Notes: a model not told the origin generated them from the letters alone. Counted from the first letter of the stretch, positions 7,500 to 16,711 are shown. The stretch is 64,000 nucleotides of DNA from Parashewanella sp049608225 (GCA_049608225.1 JBMYXI010000008.1:1-64000); one strand, 5' to 3'. Made by a program: numbers and translations.

Positions 7500-8531
7500 A
7501 TGATCAGAGTCAAAGCATTGGAACCATGGATTACTCCTGACGGGGAGCAGGTTGAGCGTGTATTAGTTGATAATGGCGTCATCGCAATGGAAGTGCTGAG
7601 TCTTGGCGGGATCATTCGTAGTCTTTGGGTACCTAATAAACACGGTGATAGGCAGAATGTTGTTTTGGGGTGTGATTCAACCGAGCAGTATTTGCAACAA
7701 CAAGCACATTTAGGGGCAGTTGCTGGGCGTTACGCTAATCGCATTGCTAACGGTAAATTAACTCGTTCTGGCAACGTGTACCAGTTAGATATCAATAAAG
7801 ATGGCAATTGCTTGCATGGTGGTCATCAAGGGTTTAGCTACAAAAATTGGCAAATGGGCAGCTTACCAGATGGCGTTAGACTCAGCTTACATAGCCCTGA
7901 TGGTGATATGGGGTTTCCTGGTAACTGTAATGTTCAACTAGATTATCGCATTGTTGGCGCCAATCTTTTTGTTGAGTTCCAAGCTACGGTAGATAAAGCT
8001 TGTCCAATTAATTTAACTCAACATAGCTACTTTAATTTGGATGGCAGTACGCATATTGGGCAACACAGTTTGCAAAGTGATTGTCGACAAGTGTTAAAAA
8101 CCGACGCAACGGGAATTCCAACTACCATAATCAGTTCGACAAAAGGTCCGTTAGACTTCAACACTGAAAAAATGCTTGGGCTTGATTTAATGGCAAAAGA
8201 ATTACAGCCTACTGAAGGATTTGATCACTGTTTTTTGATGCCGAAAACCTTAGATACAATACAGCGATTTGGTTATTTAAAAAGTAATCAAAGCGGCATT
8301 AAAATGACATTACATACCAATCAAAGCGGGGTGCAACTTTATACAGCGAACTTTCTTCAAGGAACAGTGGGTAAAGGCAATCAAACACTGCAGCAGCACC
8401 AAGGTGTGTGTATCGAACCGCAATGTTTACCCGATGCGCCAAATCAAACTGAGTTACTTGGAAATGTTTGGCTTGAAGCTGGTGAAGTCTATCACCATAT
8501 CAGTCGCTACCAATTTGATGTTACTGAATGA
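7500..8531 (+). CDS. galM: Aldose 1-epimerase (galactose mutarotase)
   Basis: This 343-residue enzyme interconverts the alpha and beta anomers of galactose, supplying alpha-galactose to GalK. GGIIRSLWVPNK, the catalytic-region motif NLTQHSYFNLDG, GRYANRIANG and FDHCF are family markers. Placement directly behind galK, 9 bases apart, supports the call. galT and galE are not nearby, so the rest of the Leloir pathway must lie elsewhere if it is present. Confidence 0.93.
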   Translation: MIRVKALEPWITPDGEQVERVLVDNGVIAMEVLSLGGIIRSLWVPNKHGDRQNVVLGCDSTEQYLQQQAHLGAVAGRYANRIANGKLTRSGNVYQLDINKDGNCLHGGHQGFSYKNWQMGSLPDGVRLSLHSPDGDMGFPGNCNVQLDYRIVGANLFVEFQATVDKACPINLTQHSYFNLDGSTHIGQHSLQSDCRQVLKTDATGIPTTIISSTKGPLDFNTEKMLGLDLMAKELQPTEGFDHCFLMPKTLDTIQRFGYLKSNQSGIKMTLHTNQSGVQLYTANFLQGTVGKGNQTLQQHQGVCIEPQCLPDAPNQTELLGNVWLEAGEVYHHISRYQFDVTE

Positions 8532-8545
8532 TCACTCAGAGTGAT
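8531..8545. terminator. Perfect palindrome at a convergent gene junction
   Basis: ATCACTC-A-GAGTGAT spans the ends of galM (stop 8529-8531) and the minus-strand gene (stop at 8532-8534). It may fold as a short hairpin in both transcripts. It lacks a T-tract, so intrinsic termination is doubtful. Confidence 0.3.
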
Positions 8546-8945
8546 TGAGCGTGTCGCTATCATCATCCCATTCATCTTCAAAGCTTTCTAGTTCGTCGGA
8601 AAGTTCAACTTCAGCTTCAGCTTGTTCTGAATCTGCTTCTGAAGTCGTAGATTGAGTATCAAGTTCGATTGAACCTTTCTGTTTGTTTATGAACTCTTGC
8701 CTAGCTAATGTCCATGCTTGGGAATGTTGAGACTTAGCTTGTTGTAATGCTTGCTCATCAAGATCATGCAAGTTGGACTCGACAATATCTTTAACGTACT
8801 CGATGATAGCTTGTCGGTTGGAATTATAGAGGTAAATTCGACCAGGAGATGCGTCAGGTAACGCCTGATCGTGAATAACAATTGCATTACCTCGTGGTGA
8901 TCTGAGCTCACCATACCAAAGCGGTTGTTTTGTCATGCTGTTCAT
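8532..8945 (-). CDS. Hypothetical protein with an acidic tail
   Basis: This is a 137-residue soluble protein. The N-terminal half (KQPLWYGELRSPRGNAIVIHD... to about residue 55) looks folded. The last 50 residues are almost entirely Glu, Asp, Ser and Gln, a low-complexity acidic tail. The ATG at 8945 lies 11 bases after GAAGGG; a TTG at 8954 and an ATG at 8936 are alternatives. No family function is known to me. It lies tail to tail with galM, with stop codons almost touching, and is transcribed alone. Confidence 0.65.
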   Translation of the reverse strand: MNSMTKQPLWYGELRSPRGNAIVIHDQALPDASPGRIYLYNSNRQAIIEYVKDIVESNLHDLDEQALQQAKSQHSQAWTLARQEFINKQKGSIELDTQSTTSEADSEQAEAEVELSDELESFEDEWDDDSDTLNHSE

Positions 8946-8982
8946 ATATGTCAATGCCCTTCACTTAACACATACACAAGAA

Positions 8983-9000
8983 AGTCTCGAAGACTTCTAT
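8983..9000 (-). terminator. Possible weak terminator behind the oxidoreductase gene
   Basis: AAGTCT-CGA-AGACTT forms a 6-bp stem, with a short T-rich stretch beyond it on the minus strand. It lies about 80 bases after the end of the minus-strand oxidoreductase gene. The stem is short and the call is tentative. Confidence 0.3.
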
Positions 9001-9075
9001 TGTTTACTTTGTCACGTTTATCACGCTAATACGAATGTAGCTTAAAAATTGATTGCTTCAAGTTTTACTCAATAT

Positions 9076-10083
9076 TTATGACAATTTGCTGACATTGAGC
9101 ACAATTTTCCCTTTATTTTTTCCTGATTCTAAAAGTTTATGAGCACTTGATGCTTCGGCTAATGGGAATGTTGCATTTATATAGGGAGTGAGTTTTTTGT
9201 GGCTAAATAATGGCCAAACGTGTTTCCTGAGTTGTTGAGCGATAATGGCCTTGGATGCGTCAGGTTGTGGTCTCAAGGTTGAACCTGTCCAAGTGATCCG
9301 TTTCGCCATTAACCGAAAAATGTCGATATTGGCTTTGGCTCCTCTTTGTAGGGCAACAGTTACCATTCGACCGTCTTCTTTTAGCACTTTGAGGTTAAGA
9401 TTAACAAAGTCACCTGCTGCCATGTCGAAGACAACATCAACGCCCTTATCCATGGTTAACTGTGTGATTTTGGATAAAAGCATGTCGTCATGGTAATTGA
9501 AAGCATGATCAGCGCCAATATCAAGACAATGCTGAGTTTTTTCATCATTGCCAGCGGTTACAATAACCTTTGCCCCAAAGGCTTTAGCCAATAACATGGC
9601 ACAATTGCCTAAGCCTCCGGAGGCACCGTGAATGAGCAATGTTTCTTCTTTTTTGAGTCCTGCTCGCATGAACAAATTGCCCCAAACAGTGAAAAAAGTT
9701 TCAGGTAGTGCTGCCGCCTCAATAAATGATAATTGGCTAGGAATGGGTAGACAATGACTTGATGAAGTAACGACATACTCGCTATAGCCGCCTCCAGGGA
9801 CAAGTGCACAAACATGGTCGCCGATTGTCCAATCAGTTACTTGATCACCAACGTCACTTATTATGCCCGATACTTCTAAGCCCAAAACCGCTGACGCATT
9901 GCTAGGTGCAGGATATATGCCGTTACGTTGCACTATGTCTGGACCATTAACGCCTGCTGCTGCAACCTTGATCAAGACTTGATGAGACTTAATTGATGGC
10001 ATTGGTGATGAGCTCATTTTGAGAACATCTGGACCACCAGTTTCATTAAAATCAATATGTTGAAAACATTTAGGTAATGACAT
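9076..10083 (-). CDS. PIG3-type NAD(P)H quinone oxidoreductase (zinc-free MDR family)
   Basis: This 335-residue medium-chain dehydrogenase/reductase consists of a GroES-like N-terminal domain (GVNGPDIVQRNGIYP) and a Rossmann domain with LLIHGASGGLGNCAMLLAKAFGA. The zinc-ligand pattern of true alcohol dehydrogenases is absent. The overall sequence and length fit the TP53I3/PIG3 quinone reductases. The ATG at 10083 begins the conserved MSLPKCFQHIDF; longer readings would add an implausible Ile/Tyr-rich extension. It is divergent from the MaoC-like gene, with about 120 bp between them. Confidence 0.88.
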   Translation of the reverse strand: MSLPKCFQHIDFNETGGPDVLKMSSSPMPSIKSHQVLIKVAAAGVNGPDIVQRNGIYPAPSNASAVLGLEVSGIISDVGDQVTDWTIGDHVCALVPGGGYSEYVVTSSSHCLPIPSQLSFIEAAALPETFFTVWGNLFMRAGLKKEETLLIHGASGGLGNCAMLLAKAFGAKVIVTAGNDEKTQHCLDIGADHAFNYHDDMLLSKITQLTMDKGVDVVFDMAAGDFVNLNLKVLKEDGRMVTVALQRGAKANIDIFRLMAKRITWTGSTLRPQPDASKAIIAQQLRKHVWPLFSHKKLTPYINATFPLAEASSAHKLLESGKNKGKIVLNVSKLS

Positions 10084-10206
10084 GATTAACATTGAGTACA
10101 AGTAGATAATAAAGATGATATTCAATTTTGTTCTAGTTTGTAAATTGGTTGTCAGTAATATTACGGGTATAATGCTCTTTTGGTTTGCCAAATAAAGGAA
10201 ATAAAT

Positions 10207-11067
10207 TTGAGTATACCGTACAACGTTGAACTGCAATCAATGCCATCATTGTTTGCCTTGTACCGTAAAATATTTTTTGGACATAAGCCGGGTTGGGACA
10301 ACAAGGAGTTACCTCGAATCCAAGTGTCATTGGACAAGGTGACATTATCAACGGCTAAAATACGTCAGTATGCGGAAGTTTGTGGCTATGAGTTTGATGG
10401 TCGTGTGCTGCCTCCAACTTATTTACACGTCATTATGTTTCGCTTACATGCTGAAATTTTTACTCAAGATGCGGTCACTTTTCCCTTGCTTGGTATGATC
10501 CACCTGAAAAATACCATTCATCACCTCCGTCCTGTGATAATTGAAGAAGAGCTGAACGTTGCTTGTCAGTTGGTTAGTAGTGAGTTAACTGAAACGGGCT
10601 TGGAGTTTGTGCTTGAGTCTAAAGCCTTTGTTGATGATGAACTTGTTTGGCAATCATCTTCTACTTATTTATACCGTGTTGAAGGTGGTAAGCGTGCTCG
10701 TCCACCAAGAGCTAAAGGTATTGATTGGTCAGAAGCAATACCTGTAAATTTAGAAGCGAACCTTGGTTGGCATTATGCGAAAGCGTCTGGTGACTTTAAC
10801 TTAATCCATCTCCACCCAATACTTTCTAAGCGATTTGGTTTCGATAAAGTTTTAGCTCATGGAATGTGGTCAAAAGCCCATTGTATCGCTCGATTAATGC
10901 CTAAAGTTGCAAAACCGAACTTCAAAATGGAAGTTGAGTTTAAACTGCCTATTTTCATGCCTTCTGAAATTAGTTTCAATTCAGAAACAGTAGAAGATTC
11001 AATTTCATTTGAGCTTCGAGATCGTAAAGGTAAACGACCTCATGTTGTTGGAAAGTTATTGTTTTAA
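10207..11067 (+). CDS. MaoC-like dehydratase/hydratase-domain protein
   Basis: This 286-residue protein carries a C-terminal hot-dog fold domain with the hydratase-2 pattern ASGDFNLIHLHP followed by VLAHGMWSKA, typical of MaoC-type enoyl-CoA hydratases. The Asp/His pair of that motif is present. The N-terminal half is probably a second, degenerate hot-dog domain. The TTG at 10207 sits 6 bases after AAGGAA; an ATG at 10240 is possible. Acyl-thioester hydration is expected but the substrate is unknown. It lies directly left of the T3SS locus and shows no link to it. Confidence 0.8.
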   Translation: MSIPYNVELQSMPSLFALYRKIFFGHKPGWDNKELPRIQVSLDKVTLSTAKIRQYAEVCGYEFDGRVLPPTYLHVIMFRLHAEIFTQDAVTFPLLGMIHLKNTIHHLRPVIIEEELNVACQLVSSELTETGLEFVLESKAFVDDELVWQSSSTYLYRVEGGKRARPPRAKGIDWSEAIPVNLEANLGWHYAKASGDFNLIHLHPILSKRFGFDKVLAHGMWSKAHCIARLMPKVAKPNFKMEVEFKLPIFMPSEISFNSETVEDSISFELRDRKGKRPHVVGKLLF

Positions 11068-11141
11068 TGAATTATTCTTAACTATGTCTGAAGCTGTATT
11101 CATCTAAAATGTAACTATCTATTAGTATTATTGGAATGAAA

Positions 11142-11789
11142 ATGGCTTTTGAGCAGAAGAATCCATTACGAATTTTAGTTGTGGATGATCATTCACTTAT
11201 TTTTGATGGCTTAAATAGTTGTTTAGCTCCCTATCCAGAGTTACAGTTAGTCGGGTTTGTCTCCGATGGATTATCGGTTTATCAGGAGTGTATTAAGTTA
11301 CAGCCTGATATGATTTTCATGGATTTAAAGCTGCCTAAAATGAATGGGTTAGAGGTGATTGCACAGCTCAGGCATCGTTGGCCAAAAATCATGATTATTA
11401 TGCTAACCGCAGTGGCTGAAGAAAAAAGCGCCAGAGAAGCCTTAGATATTGGTGCTAATGGTTATTTATTAAAAAATAGCCCTAAAAGCACACTGTATTC
11501 AGCAATAAAATCCGTAATGAAAGGGAAAATATTTATCGATCCTAACCTGGATGAAAATCAAATTTTTGCATTGGGGCATGCTGAATCAAGTGAATTCCCA
11601 ATTTTGACTCACAGAGAAAAACAAGTATTGGATCTCATTTGTCAAGGACATCGTAATCGGGATATTGCGGAAGATTTAGTGATCAGTTTGAAAACCGTTG
11701 AAAGTCATAGAACGAACTTAATGCGTAAATTGAATGCGCATAATGTCGCAGAACTCATTTCTTGGGCGCAACGTTTAGGATTACGTTAA
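11142..11789 (+). CDS. NarL/FixJ-family response regulator, SsrB-like
   Basis: This 215-residue protein has a receiver domain (about 10-125; ILVVDDHS, phospho-acceptor Asp61 in FMDLKLPKMNG, Lys in LLKNSP) and a LuxR-type HTH (about 150-210; LTHREKQVLDLICQGHRNRDIAEDL then SLKTVESHRTNLMRKL). The ATG at 11142 is 6 bases from TTGGA; an ATG at 11136 is also in frame. The sensor kinase gene is tail to tail with it, 45 bp away, and the T3SS locus lies beyond, so the pair is the counterpart of SsrA/SsrB controlling the secretion genes. In Salmonella, ssrB lies behind ssrA on the same strand; here its orientation is reversed. Confidence 0.88.
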   Translation: MAFEQKNPLRILVVDDHSLIFDGLNSCLAPYPELQLVGFVSDGLSVYQECIKLQPDMIFMDLKLPKMNGLEVIAQLRHRWPKIMIIMLTAVAEEKSAREALDIGANGYLLKNSPKSTLYSAIKSVMKGKIFIDPNLDENQIFALGHAESSEFPILTHREKQVLDLICQGHRNRDIAEDLVISLKTVESHRTNLMRKLNAHNVAELISWAQRLGLR

Positions 11790-11825
11790 ACCTAAATAAA
11801 TGCCTCTAATTGATTTGTTTAGGTT
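11789..11825. terminator. Bidirectional hairpin between converging regulator genes
   Basis: AACCTAAATAAA (11789-11800) pairs with TTTGTTTAGGTT (11814-11825) with one mismatch over a 13-base loop. It sits between the ends of the response regulator and sensor kinase genes and has A/T-rich flanks on both sides, so it could end both transcripts. Confidence 0.5.
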
Positions 11826-11834
11826 AAATCACTT

Positions 11835-14516
11835 TTATTGCTCGATATCTTGTATGTAAGTGTTTAATCGTTTTAGATCGCTAATTATTAACGACTTACT
11901 TTGACTCAATTTTTTTTCCAATAATGCAACCTCTTCTACAATGCTATCTAGCCCCGCTAATCCAGATGTGCCTTTAATCGTATGTAAAATGTTTTCAGTG
12001 TTCTTCCAATCAAATTGCTCGATAGTGTGTTTTAGGGTGAGCAGCATTTCAGTTAATTGGCTATACAGTTTTTGTGTGAGATCGGTATGAAGAATATCGA
12101 TCAATGGGGTATCGGCATCAATATTAACAGCTAAAGAAATGTTTCTACCTATTTGAATATCTGCGGCTAATTCTAATGCTCGATTTAAACTTCTTAAGCT
12201 AACGGGTTTGGTTATGTAGTCATCCATGCCGTTAGCAACTGAATCATCTTTAGAGAAGGGATCTGCATTTGCTGTTAAAGCGAAAATCGGGCAGTTTGTG
12301 TCAAGGATCTGTTGGGAAGAGCGCCACAGTAAAGTGGCTTCATAGCCGTTAATGTCAGGCATGCGAATGTCCATTAATATCAGATCAAAAATGTGTTTTT
12401 CCCCGAGTTGGAAGGCTAAATTTGCATTTGCTGCAGTAAAAACGGTTTGTCCGAGTTCTTGTAGCATTTTAGATAAAATATCTCGATTTACATCAACATC
12501 ATCGACGATCAGTATTTTTAATTGCCAAGGCAATAATGCTGGCATAATACTATGAGAGAAGTGAGGGATGTTTTGTTGGAGTTCTGTACACAATTGCAGT
12601 AACTTCCCTGGCATATATTTAAGCTCTGGAGCTGACATTATGTTTTCTTCCGTGCCAGATGGTGTTACTCCCCAGTTTTGCAGTTGTTTATGTAAGTGTT
12701 TTGGGGCTGAAATGGTTTCGCCATCAAAGTTAATTGGTGCTGAAGCATTATTAATGGGAATAGAAAAGCTGAAACAAGAGCCATGATTTTTCTTGCTAGA
12801 TACGGTTAATTTTCCCTTCATCATCTCAGTTAATTTTTTTGAGATTGGTAAGCCTAAACCGGTTCCGACTTTTTGATGCTCAGTTTGCACGTATGGATCA
12901 AAAATAGTTATTTGTTCTTGCTCTGTTAGTCCGCTGCCAGTGTCGTGTACTTGATATATCAAATCATCGCCATTTGTTTGTAGTGTGAGGTGGATACTGC
13001 CATTGTCAGTAAATTTGACTGCATTGCCTAAAAGGTTTGTGAGTATCTGCTTAATCCTTTGTGGATCAATTTCCACCATTTCAGGAACACTCTTATCAAT
13101 TAAGAAACTTAAACTTAAACCTTTATTGAGTGCTTGAGATGAAATGCTGGAAAAGGCTTCATCAATGACTTTTATTGGGGAAGCGTTAAATGGCTTTATT
13201 TGAATTTGTCCTGCTTCAATTCTTGAGAAGTCGAGTAAATTATTAACTAGTGCAAGTAAAGAATGACTGCATTCTTGGGCTGTTGATATCAGGTTTTTCT
13301 GTTTTGTTGTCATCTTAGTAGCGGACAGCAGTTCGAGTACACCTAAGACACCATTGAGAGGTGTTCTAATTTCATGGCTGATACTAGTTAAGTGTTCTGT
13401 TTGTTGTTCATTTGCGAGCTCGGCTGCCCGAGATGCGGCGAGTAAATGTTGTGTTCGTTGACTTATTTGCTGCTCAAGTTCTTGATGATTAAAACGCATT
13501 TCATCAAGTAATCTATTATAAGAACTGACAATTTTATCTAGTTCAGCATGGTTGAATTTAGGTAGATAACGCTCAAGACTAGGAATGCTGCTATTGGAAA
13601 TAATCGCTGTAATTTTACTTAAGGGGCGAACCAACCAATAATGAAAGCAGATGATAATTGATACAGAAATAAATAATAGAATGAGAGTGGATTCGAATAA
13701 TTTTTTAGAAAAAGTGGCATAGGTTGCTGCTCGAATTTGCTTTGTTGGCATTAGATTCACGTAATACCAACTTTGATTTGCTAACCGAGATGATAATAGC
13801 AGATAACCTTCAGCTTTAAATAGTTGGTAGTCAGTATCTTGTTGACTAATGAACTGTGATATTTTCCTTTGAGAGGATAGAGTTATTGGTGTTTCATTCT
13901 TTGATAATGCGATAAGTTTTTGTTGTTTGCTAAAAAGAAATGAAGAAATGCGAGCAGTCTCGTTTGGTAAGGTTGATATCAATGTTTTCAGATCAACAAC
14001 AACCCCGACAGTTTGTTTTTTTTGATTGTTTTTCGGTGTGTAACTGGCAATAACTGCGTTATCAGCACTGGGTGAATTGATTTGAATATGCCACAAATAC
14101 TCGCCTTTAGGGTTTCTTTGACTAAATAAAGAAAGCTGGTGCTTTTCTTCGAAGGAAACTTTCCCCTGAGTAAGAATCGATAAGTGATGACTCGAATCTT
14201 GTGAAAAAAACAATTCATATTTATTAGCCATAATAGTGAAGGCATCTTTTAGGGAGCGCTTTGCAGATTTAGATGTTTCTTTATTTTCTAGTGCGAATAA
14301 TTTTATGTAACTTTTTAGATCTAGCTTTATGTTCGCAAGATAGTGGTTGAGCTTGGTTGAACCAACCATATGATAATTCTTCAGTTTATGGATATATTTT
14401 TGCTGATTTTTGAGAGAAATTTGCTCAAATATTTGATATTGATTCAGCCCCCAGAAGAAAGTGAACAACAATAATGTGGTTCCTATGAGCTTTGAAAATA
14501 AGGATGAATTGAGCAT
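11835..14516 (-). CDS. Hybrid sensor histidine kinase with receiver and HPt domains, SsrA-like
   Basis: This 893-residue inner-membrane kinase has two spans (about 8-25 and 271-293) that bracket a sensor region of about 245 residues. A HAMP-like linker and coiled coil follow, then HisKA with His381 (SISHEIRTPLNG), an ATPase domain (NLLGNAVKFTDNG, DTGSGL, GTGLGLPISKKL), a receiver domain with Asp716 (LILMDIRMPDINGYEA) and an HPt domain with His845 (LHTIKGTSGLAG). This is the four-step phosphorelay layout of SsrA, ArcB and BarA. It is divergent from the T3SS operon across a 344-bp gap, as ssrA is from ssaB in SPI-2. The signal sensed is unknown. Confidence 0.9.
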   Translation of the reverse strand: MLNSSLFSKLIGTTLLLFTFFWGLNQYQIFEQISLKNQQKYIHKLKNYHMVGSTKLNHYLANIKLDLKSYIKLFALENKETSKSAKRSLKDAFTIMANKYELFFSQDSSHHLSILTQGKVSFEEKHQLSLFSQRNPKGEYLWHIQINSPSADNAVIASYTPKNNQKKQTVGVVVDLKTLISTLPNETARISSFLFSKQQKLIALSKNETPITLSSQRKISQFISQQDTDYQLFKAEGYLLLSSRLANQSWYYVNLMPTKQIRAATYATFSKKLFESTLILLFISVSIIICFHYWLVRPLSKITAIISNSSIPSLERYLPKFNHAELDKIVSSYNRLLDEMRFNHQELEQQISQRTQHLLAASRAAELANEQQTEHLTSISHEIRTPLNGVLGVLELLSATKMTTKQKNLISTAQECSHSLLALVNNLLDFSRIEAGQIQIKPFNASPIKVIDEAFSSISSQALNKGLSLSFLIDKSVPEMVEIDPQRIKQILTNLLGNAVKFTDNGSIHLTLQTNGDDLIYQVHDTGSGLTEQEQITIFDPYVQTEHQKVGTGLGLPISKKLTEMMKGKLTVSSKKNHGSCFSFSIPINNASAPINFDGETISAPKHLHKQLQNWGVTPSGTEENIMSAPELKYMPGKLLQLCTELQQNIPHFSHSIMPALLPWQLKILIVDDVDVNRDILSKMLQELGQTVFTAANANLAFQLGEKHIFDLILMDIRMPDINGYEATLLWRSSQQILDTNCPIFALTANADPFSKDDSVANGMDDYITKPVSLRSLNRALELAADIQIGRNISLAVNIDADTPLIDILHTDLTQKLYSQLTEMLLTLKHTIEQFDWKNTENILHTIKGTSGLAGLDSIVEEVALLEKKLSQSKSLIISDLKRLNTYIQDIEQ

Positions 14517-14860
14517 TTTATTTTTAAGTTGTTTATTGTTAGTAGTAAGTATTGTTTGCTAAATGTGGTACGACAAATATTCTCTTCAGCGCTTGTTAAT
14601 ATTAGTGTGGTATCGCATTAATTCCTTGATTTGTTAACGTGATATTTAACTATAAGCTCAATATAATCTTTAGGTTAGCGTTAAAAGATTAATAATCCTT
14701 CATGTTTTCAAATTTCACATATACTAAATAATATTAAAGCTTTTAGCTTGAACCTTACACGATCAAATTTCAGAGAATAACAACAGTATTTCAGGTTTAT
14801 ACCTGATATAGAGCGGATAAAAATGGATTTACTCTCTTTTGAGAAAAGGTGCGAACTCAC
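14517..14860. promoter_or_regulatory. Divergent regulatory region between the kinase and T3SS genes
   Basis: This 344-bp A+T-rich gap has no ORF. Promoters for the minus-strand kinase gene and the plus-strand secretion operon must lie here, but no single -35/-10 pair stands out. The most distinctive feature is the palindrome at 14791-14806, placed 55 bp before the first structural gene. A TTAAT...ATTAA pair near 14596-14621 is weaker. Confidence 0.6.
14791..14806. promoter_or_regulatory. Palindrome TCAGGT-N4-ACCTGA, candidate operator (copy 1)
   Basis: The 6-bp arms are perfect and the 4-base spacer is TTAT. The same arms and spacer length occur at 19211-19226, upstream of the AraC gene. It lies upstream of the coding starts on both sides, so it cannot be a terminator of either gene. 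The 6-4-6 form is close to the 7-4-7 palindrome described for Salmonella SsrB. Confidence 0.6.
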
Positions 14861-15259
14861 ATGTTACAAAGAATCATAGAAACAGGTTTATTGAAGGCGC
14901 AGACTGTCAGTCCCAAACAAGATGAATGGAAATTGGCGGAAAGAAAAGCTCAAGTTTTGCAAAAACAAGAAAAAATTTCGATTGCGATAGAGTTAAATCC
15001 AGATATTGATAAACAACGTGAACACCTTTGGTTAAAAAAGGCGACGCTAGTGCTTGCTGCCTATGAAGGCGCTCAGGACAGCAGTTTATTGCTGCAAGAT
15101 GAACGATGGCTCTTATGGAATTTTTATGATGAATCTAAAGACGATAAAGCACTTTCACAAGGTGTAGTAATGCAATTGGCCATAGCGCAATATTTAGAGA
15201 AAGGCTTTAAAGCTAGGGCCGCCACCAAAAAAGAACATGTAGTGAGAATGCGGACATGA
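14861..15259 (+). CDS. ssaB: SsaB/SpiC-like T3SS protein
   Basis: This is a 132-residue soluble protein. LVLAAYEGAQDS, the WLLWNFYDES segment and the following helix align in order with Salmonella SsaB/SpiC (LLLAAHPDVHDY, WLNGYY), although similarity is low. Its length (SsaB 127) and its position directly before the secretin gene are those of ssaB. In Salmonella, SpiC works with SsaL and SsaM in the switch between translocator and effector export. The ATG at 14861 is preferred; a GTG at 14849 overlaps the only ribosome-like site. The stop overlaps the sctC start (ATGA), so translation is probably coupled. Confidence 0.65.
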   Translation: MLQRIIETGLLKAQTVSPKQDEWKLAERKAQVLQKQEKISIAIELNPDIDKQREHLWLKKATLVLAAYEGAQDSSLLLQDERWLLWNFYDESKDDKALSQGVVMQLAIAQYLEKGFKARAATKKEHVVRMRT

Positions 15260-16704
15260 GAATAATTGCAGGTCTATTTCTATGCTTATTTACAACCTTT
15301 GCACAATCAGCATCATTAAGTCAGATCCGATGGCAAGGTGATTCGTTTGTTCTCATTAGCCGAGGCACTCCATTAGCTGCTGTAATAAGAGATTTTGGCA
15401 GTAACTATGGTGTGCCAGTGGTAATTAGTTCTAAAATAACAGATGTTTATAATGGCCGCATCCAAAATACACCTCCACTTAAAGTGATACATGATTTAAG
15501 CCGTCAATATGGCTTAATTTGGTATTACAACAATGGAGTGCTCTATGCCTATAAAACTAGCGAATTAATGAGTAAAATTTTACCGTTAAATAACATTTCA
15601 ACAGCCGAACTCGAGAGTTACCTTCGAAGTTCGAGTGTCTTAGATAACAAATCTTGCCGAGTAAAACCGGAACCTGGTATCAGCAGTATTCAGTTGATTG
15701 GGGTGCCAATCTGCGTATCCAATGTGACTAAATTGACTCAAACGTTAGATTCAAATGCCAAGCAAGCTGCTGAAAATCATGAAATTGTTAAAGTCTATCA
15801 TTTAAATTATGCATCAGCGAGTGATGCCAGTTATAGCTATAGAAAGCAACCGGTTACTGTACCTGGTTTAGTCACGGTATTACGTGAAATGGGTAAAGAG
15901 TTAAAGAAAAACAGCTCTGATAAAGGCCCCGTTTTTGCTGCTGATCCAAGACAAAATGCAATCATTGTTCGTGGAAGTGGTGTTGATCAAGCCACTTATG
16001 CTGCGATTATCAAGCAATTAGATGTAAAACCAACAATGATAGAAATATCAGTATCGATATTTGACATTGATGCTTCTAATTTTAATCAATTAGGTGTCGA
16101 TTGGTCTGCTTCAGCTAAGCTTGGTGGTGGCTCGGTAAGTTTTAATTCAGGTGTGGCAAGTGACAATTTTTCAACTGTCATCGGTAATACGGGGAACTTT
16201 CAAGTCAGGCTAAATGCATTAGAAAAAATATCGAAAGCAAAAGTACTTTCTAGGCCATCAGTCGTGACCTTAAACAATGTTCAGGCAGTATTGGACAAAA
16301 ATGTCACATTTTATACTAAGGTTAGTGGTGAGAAAGTTGCCAAGCTAGACTCAGTAACTGCTGGCTCACTATTAAGAGTGACACCAAGAATGATTAACGA
16401 TAACGGAATGAAAGCAGTTAATTTGGTACTAAATATTCAAGATGGACAACAAGGTGCACCATTATCAGGAGCGGAAGGTTTACCGCAAGTTGAGAACTCA
16501 GAAATATCGACTCAGGCTACGTTAAAGTCAGGTCAGAGTTTATTGCTGGGTGGCTTTGTTCAAACAAAAGAGGAAACAACCAATAATAAACTGCCTTTAC
16601 TCGGGGATATTCCCATATTGGGTAAGTTATTTAGCTCTTCTCGAAAAGAAACACAAAACGTGATGAGGCTATTTTTAATTAAGGCGGAACCCGTTAACCA
16701 ATGA
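15256..16704 (+). CDS. sctC: T3SS outer-membrane secretin SctC (SsaC/EscC type)
   Basis: This is a 482-residue secretin forming the outer-membrane ring. It has a signal peptide (about 1-19, MRIIAGLFLCLFTTFAQSA), N0/N1-type periplasmic domains (about 20-260; DPRQNAIIVRG in the N-domain) and a secretin core with VLSRPSVVTLNN, LLLGGFVQTKEE and LPLLGDIPILGKLFSS, the classic signature. Length is close to SsaC (497). It starts at the ATG overlapping the preceding stop and is followed 7 bases later by sctD. It has no pilotin-type lipobox of its own, and no pilotin gene is seen nearby. Confidence 0.95.
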   Translation: MRIIAGLFLCLFTTFAQSASLSQIRWQGDSFVLISRGTPLAAVIRDFGSNYGVPVVISSKITDVYNGRIQNTPPLKVIHDLSRQYGLIWYYNNGVLYAYKTSELMSKILPLNNISTAELESYLRSSSVLDNKSCRVKPEPGISSIQLIGVPICVSNVTKLTQTLDSNAKQAAENHEIVKVYHLNYASASDASYSYRKQPVTVPGLVTVLREMGKELKKNSSDKGPVFAADPRQNAIIVRGSGVDQATYAAIIKQLDVKPTMIEISVSIFDIDASNFNQLGVDWSASAKLGGGSVSFNSGVASDNFSTVIGNTGNFQVRLNALEKISKAKVLSRPSVVTLNNVQAVLDKNVTFYTKVSGEKVAKLDSVTAGSLLRVTPRMINDNGMKAVNLVLNIQDGQQGAPLSGAEGLPQVENSEISTQATLKSGQSLLLGGFVQTKEETTNNKLPLLGDIPILGKLFSSSRKETQNVMRLFLIKAEPVNQ

Positions 16705-16711
16705 GAACATT

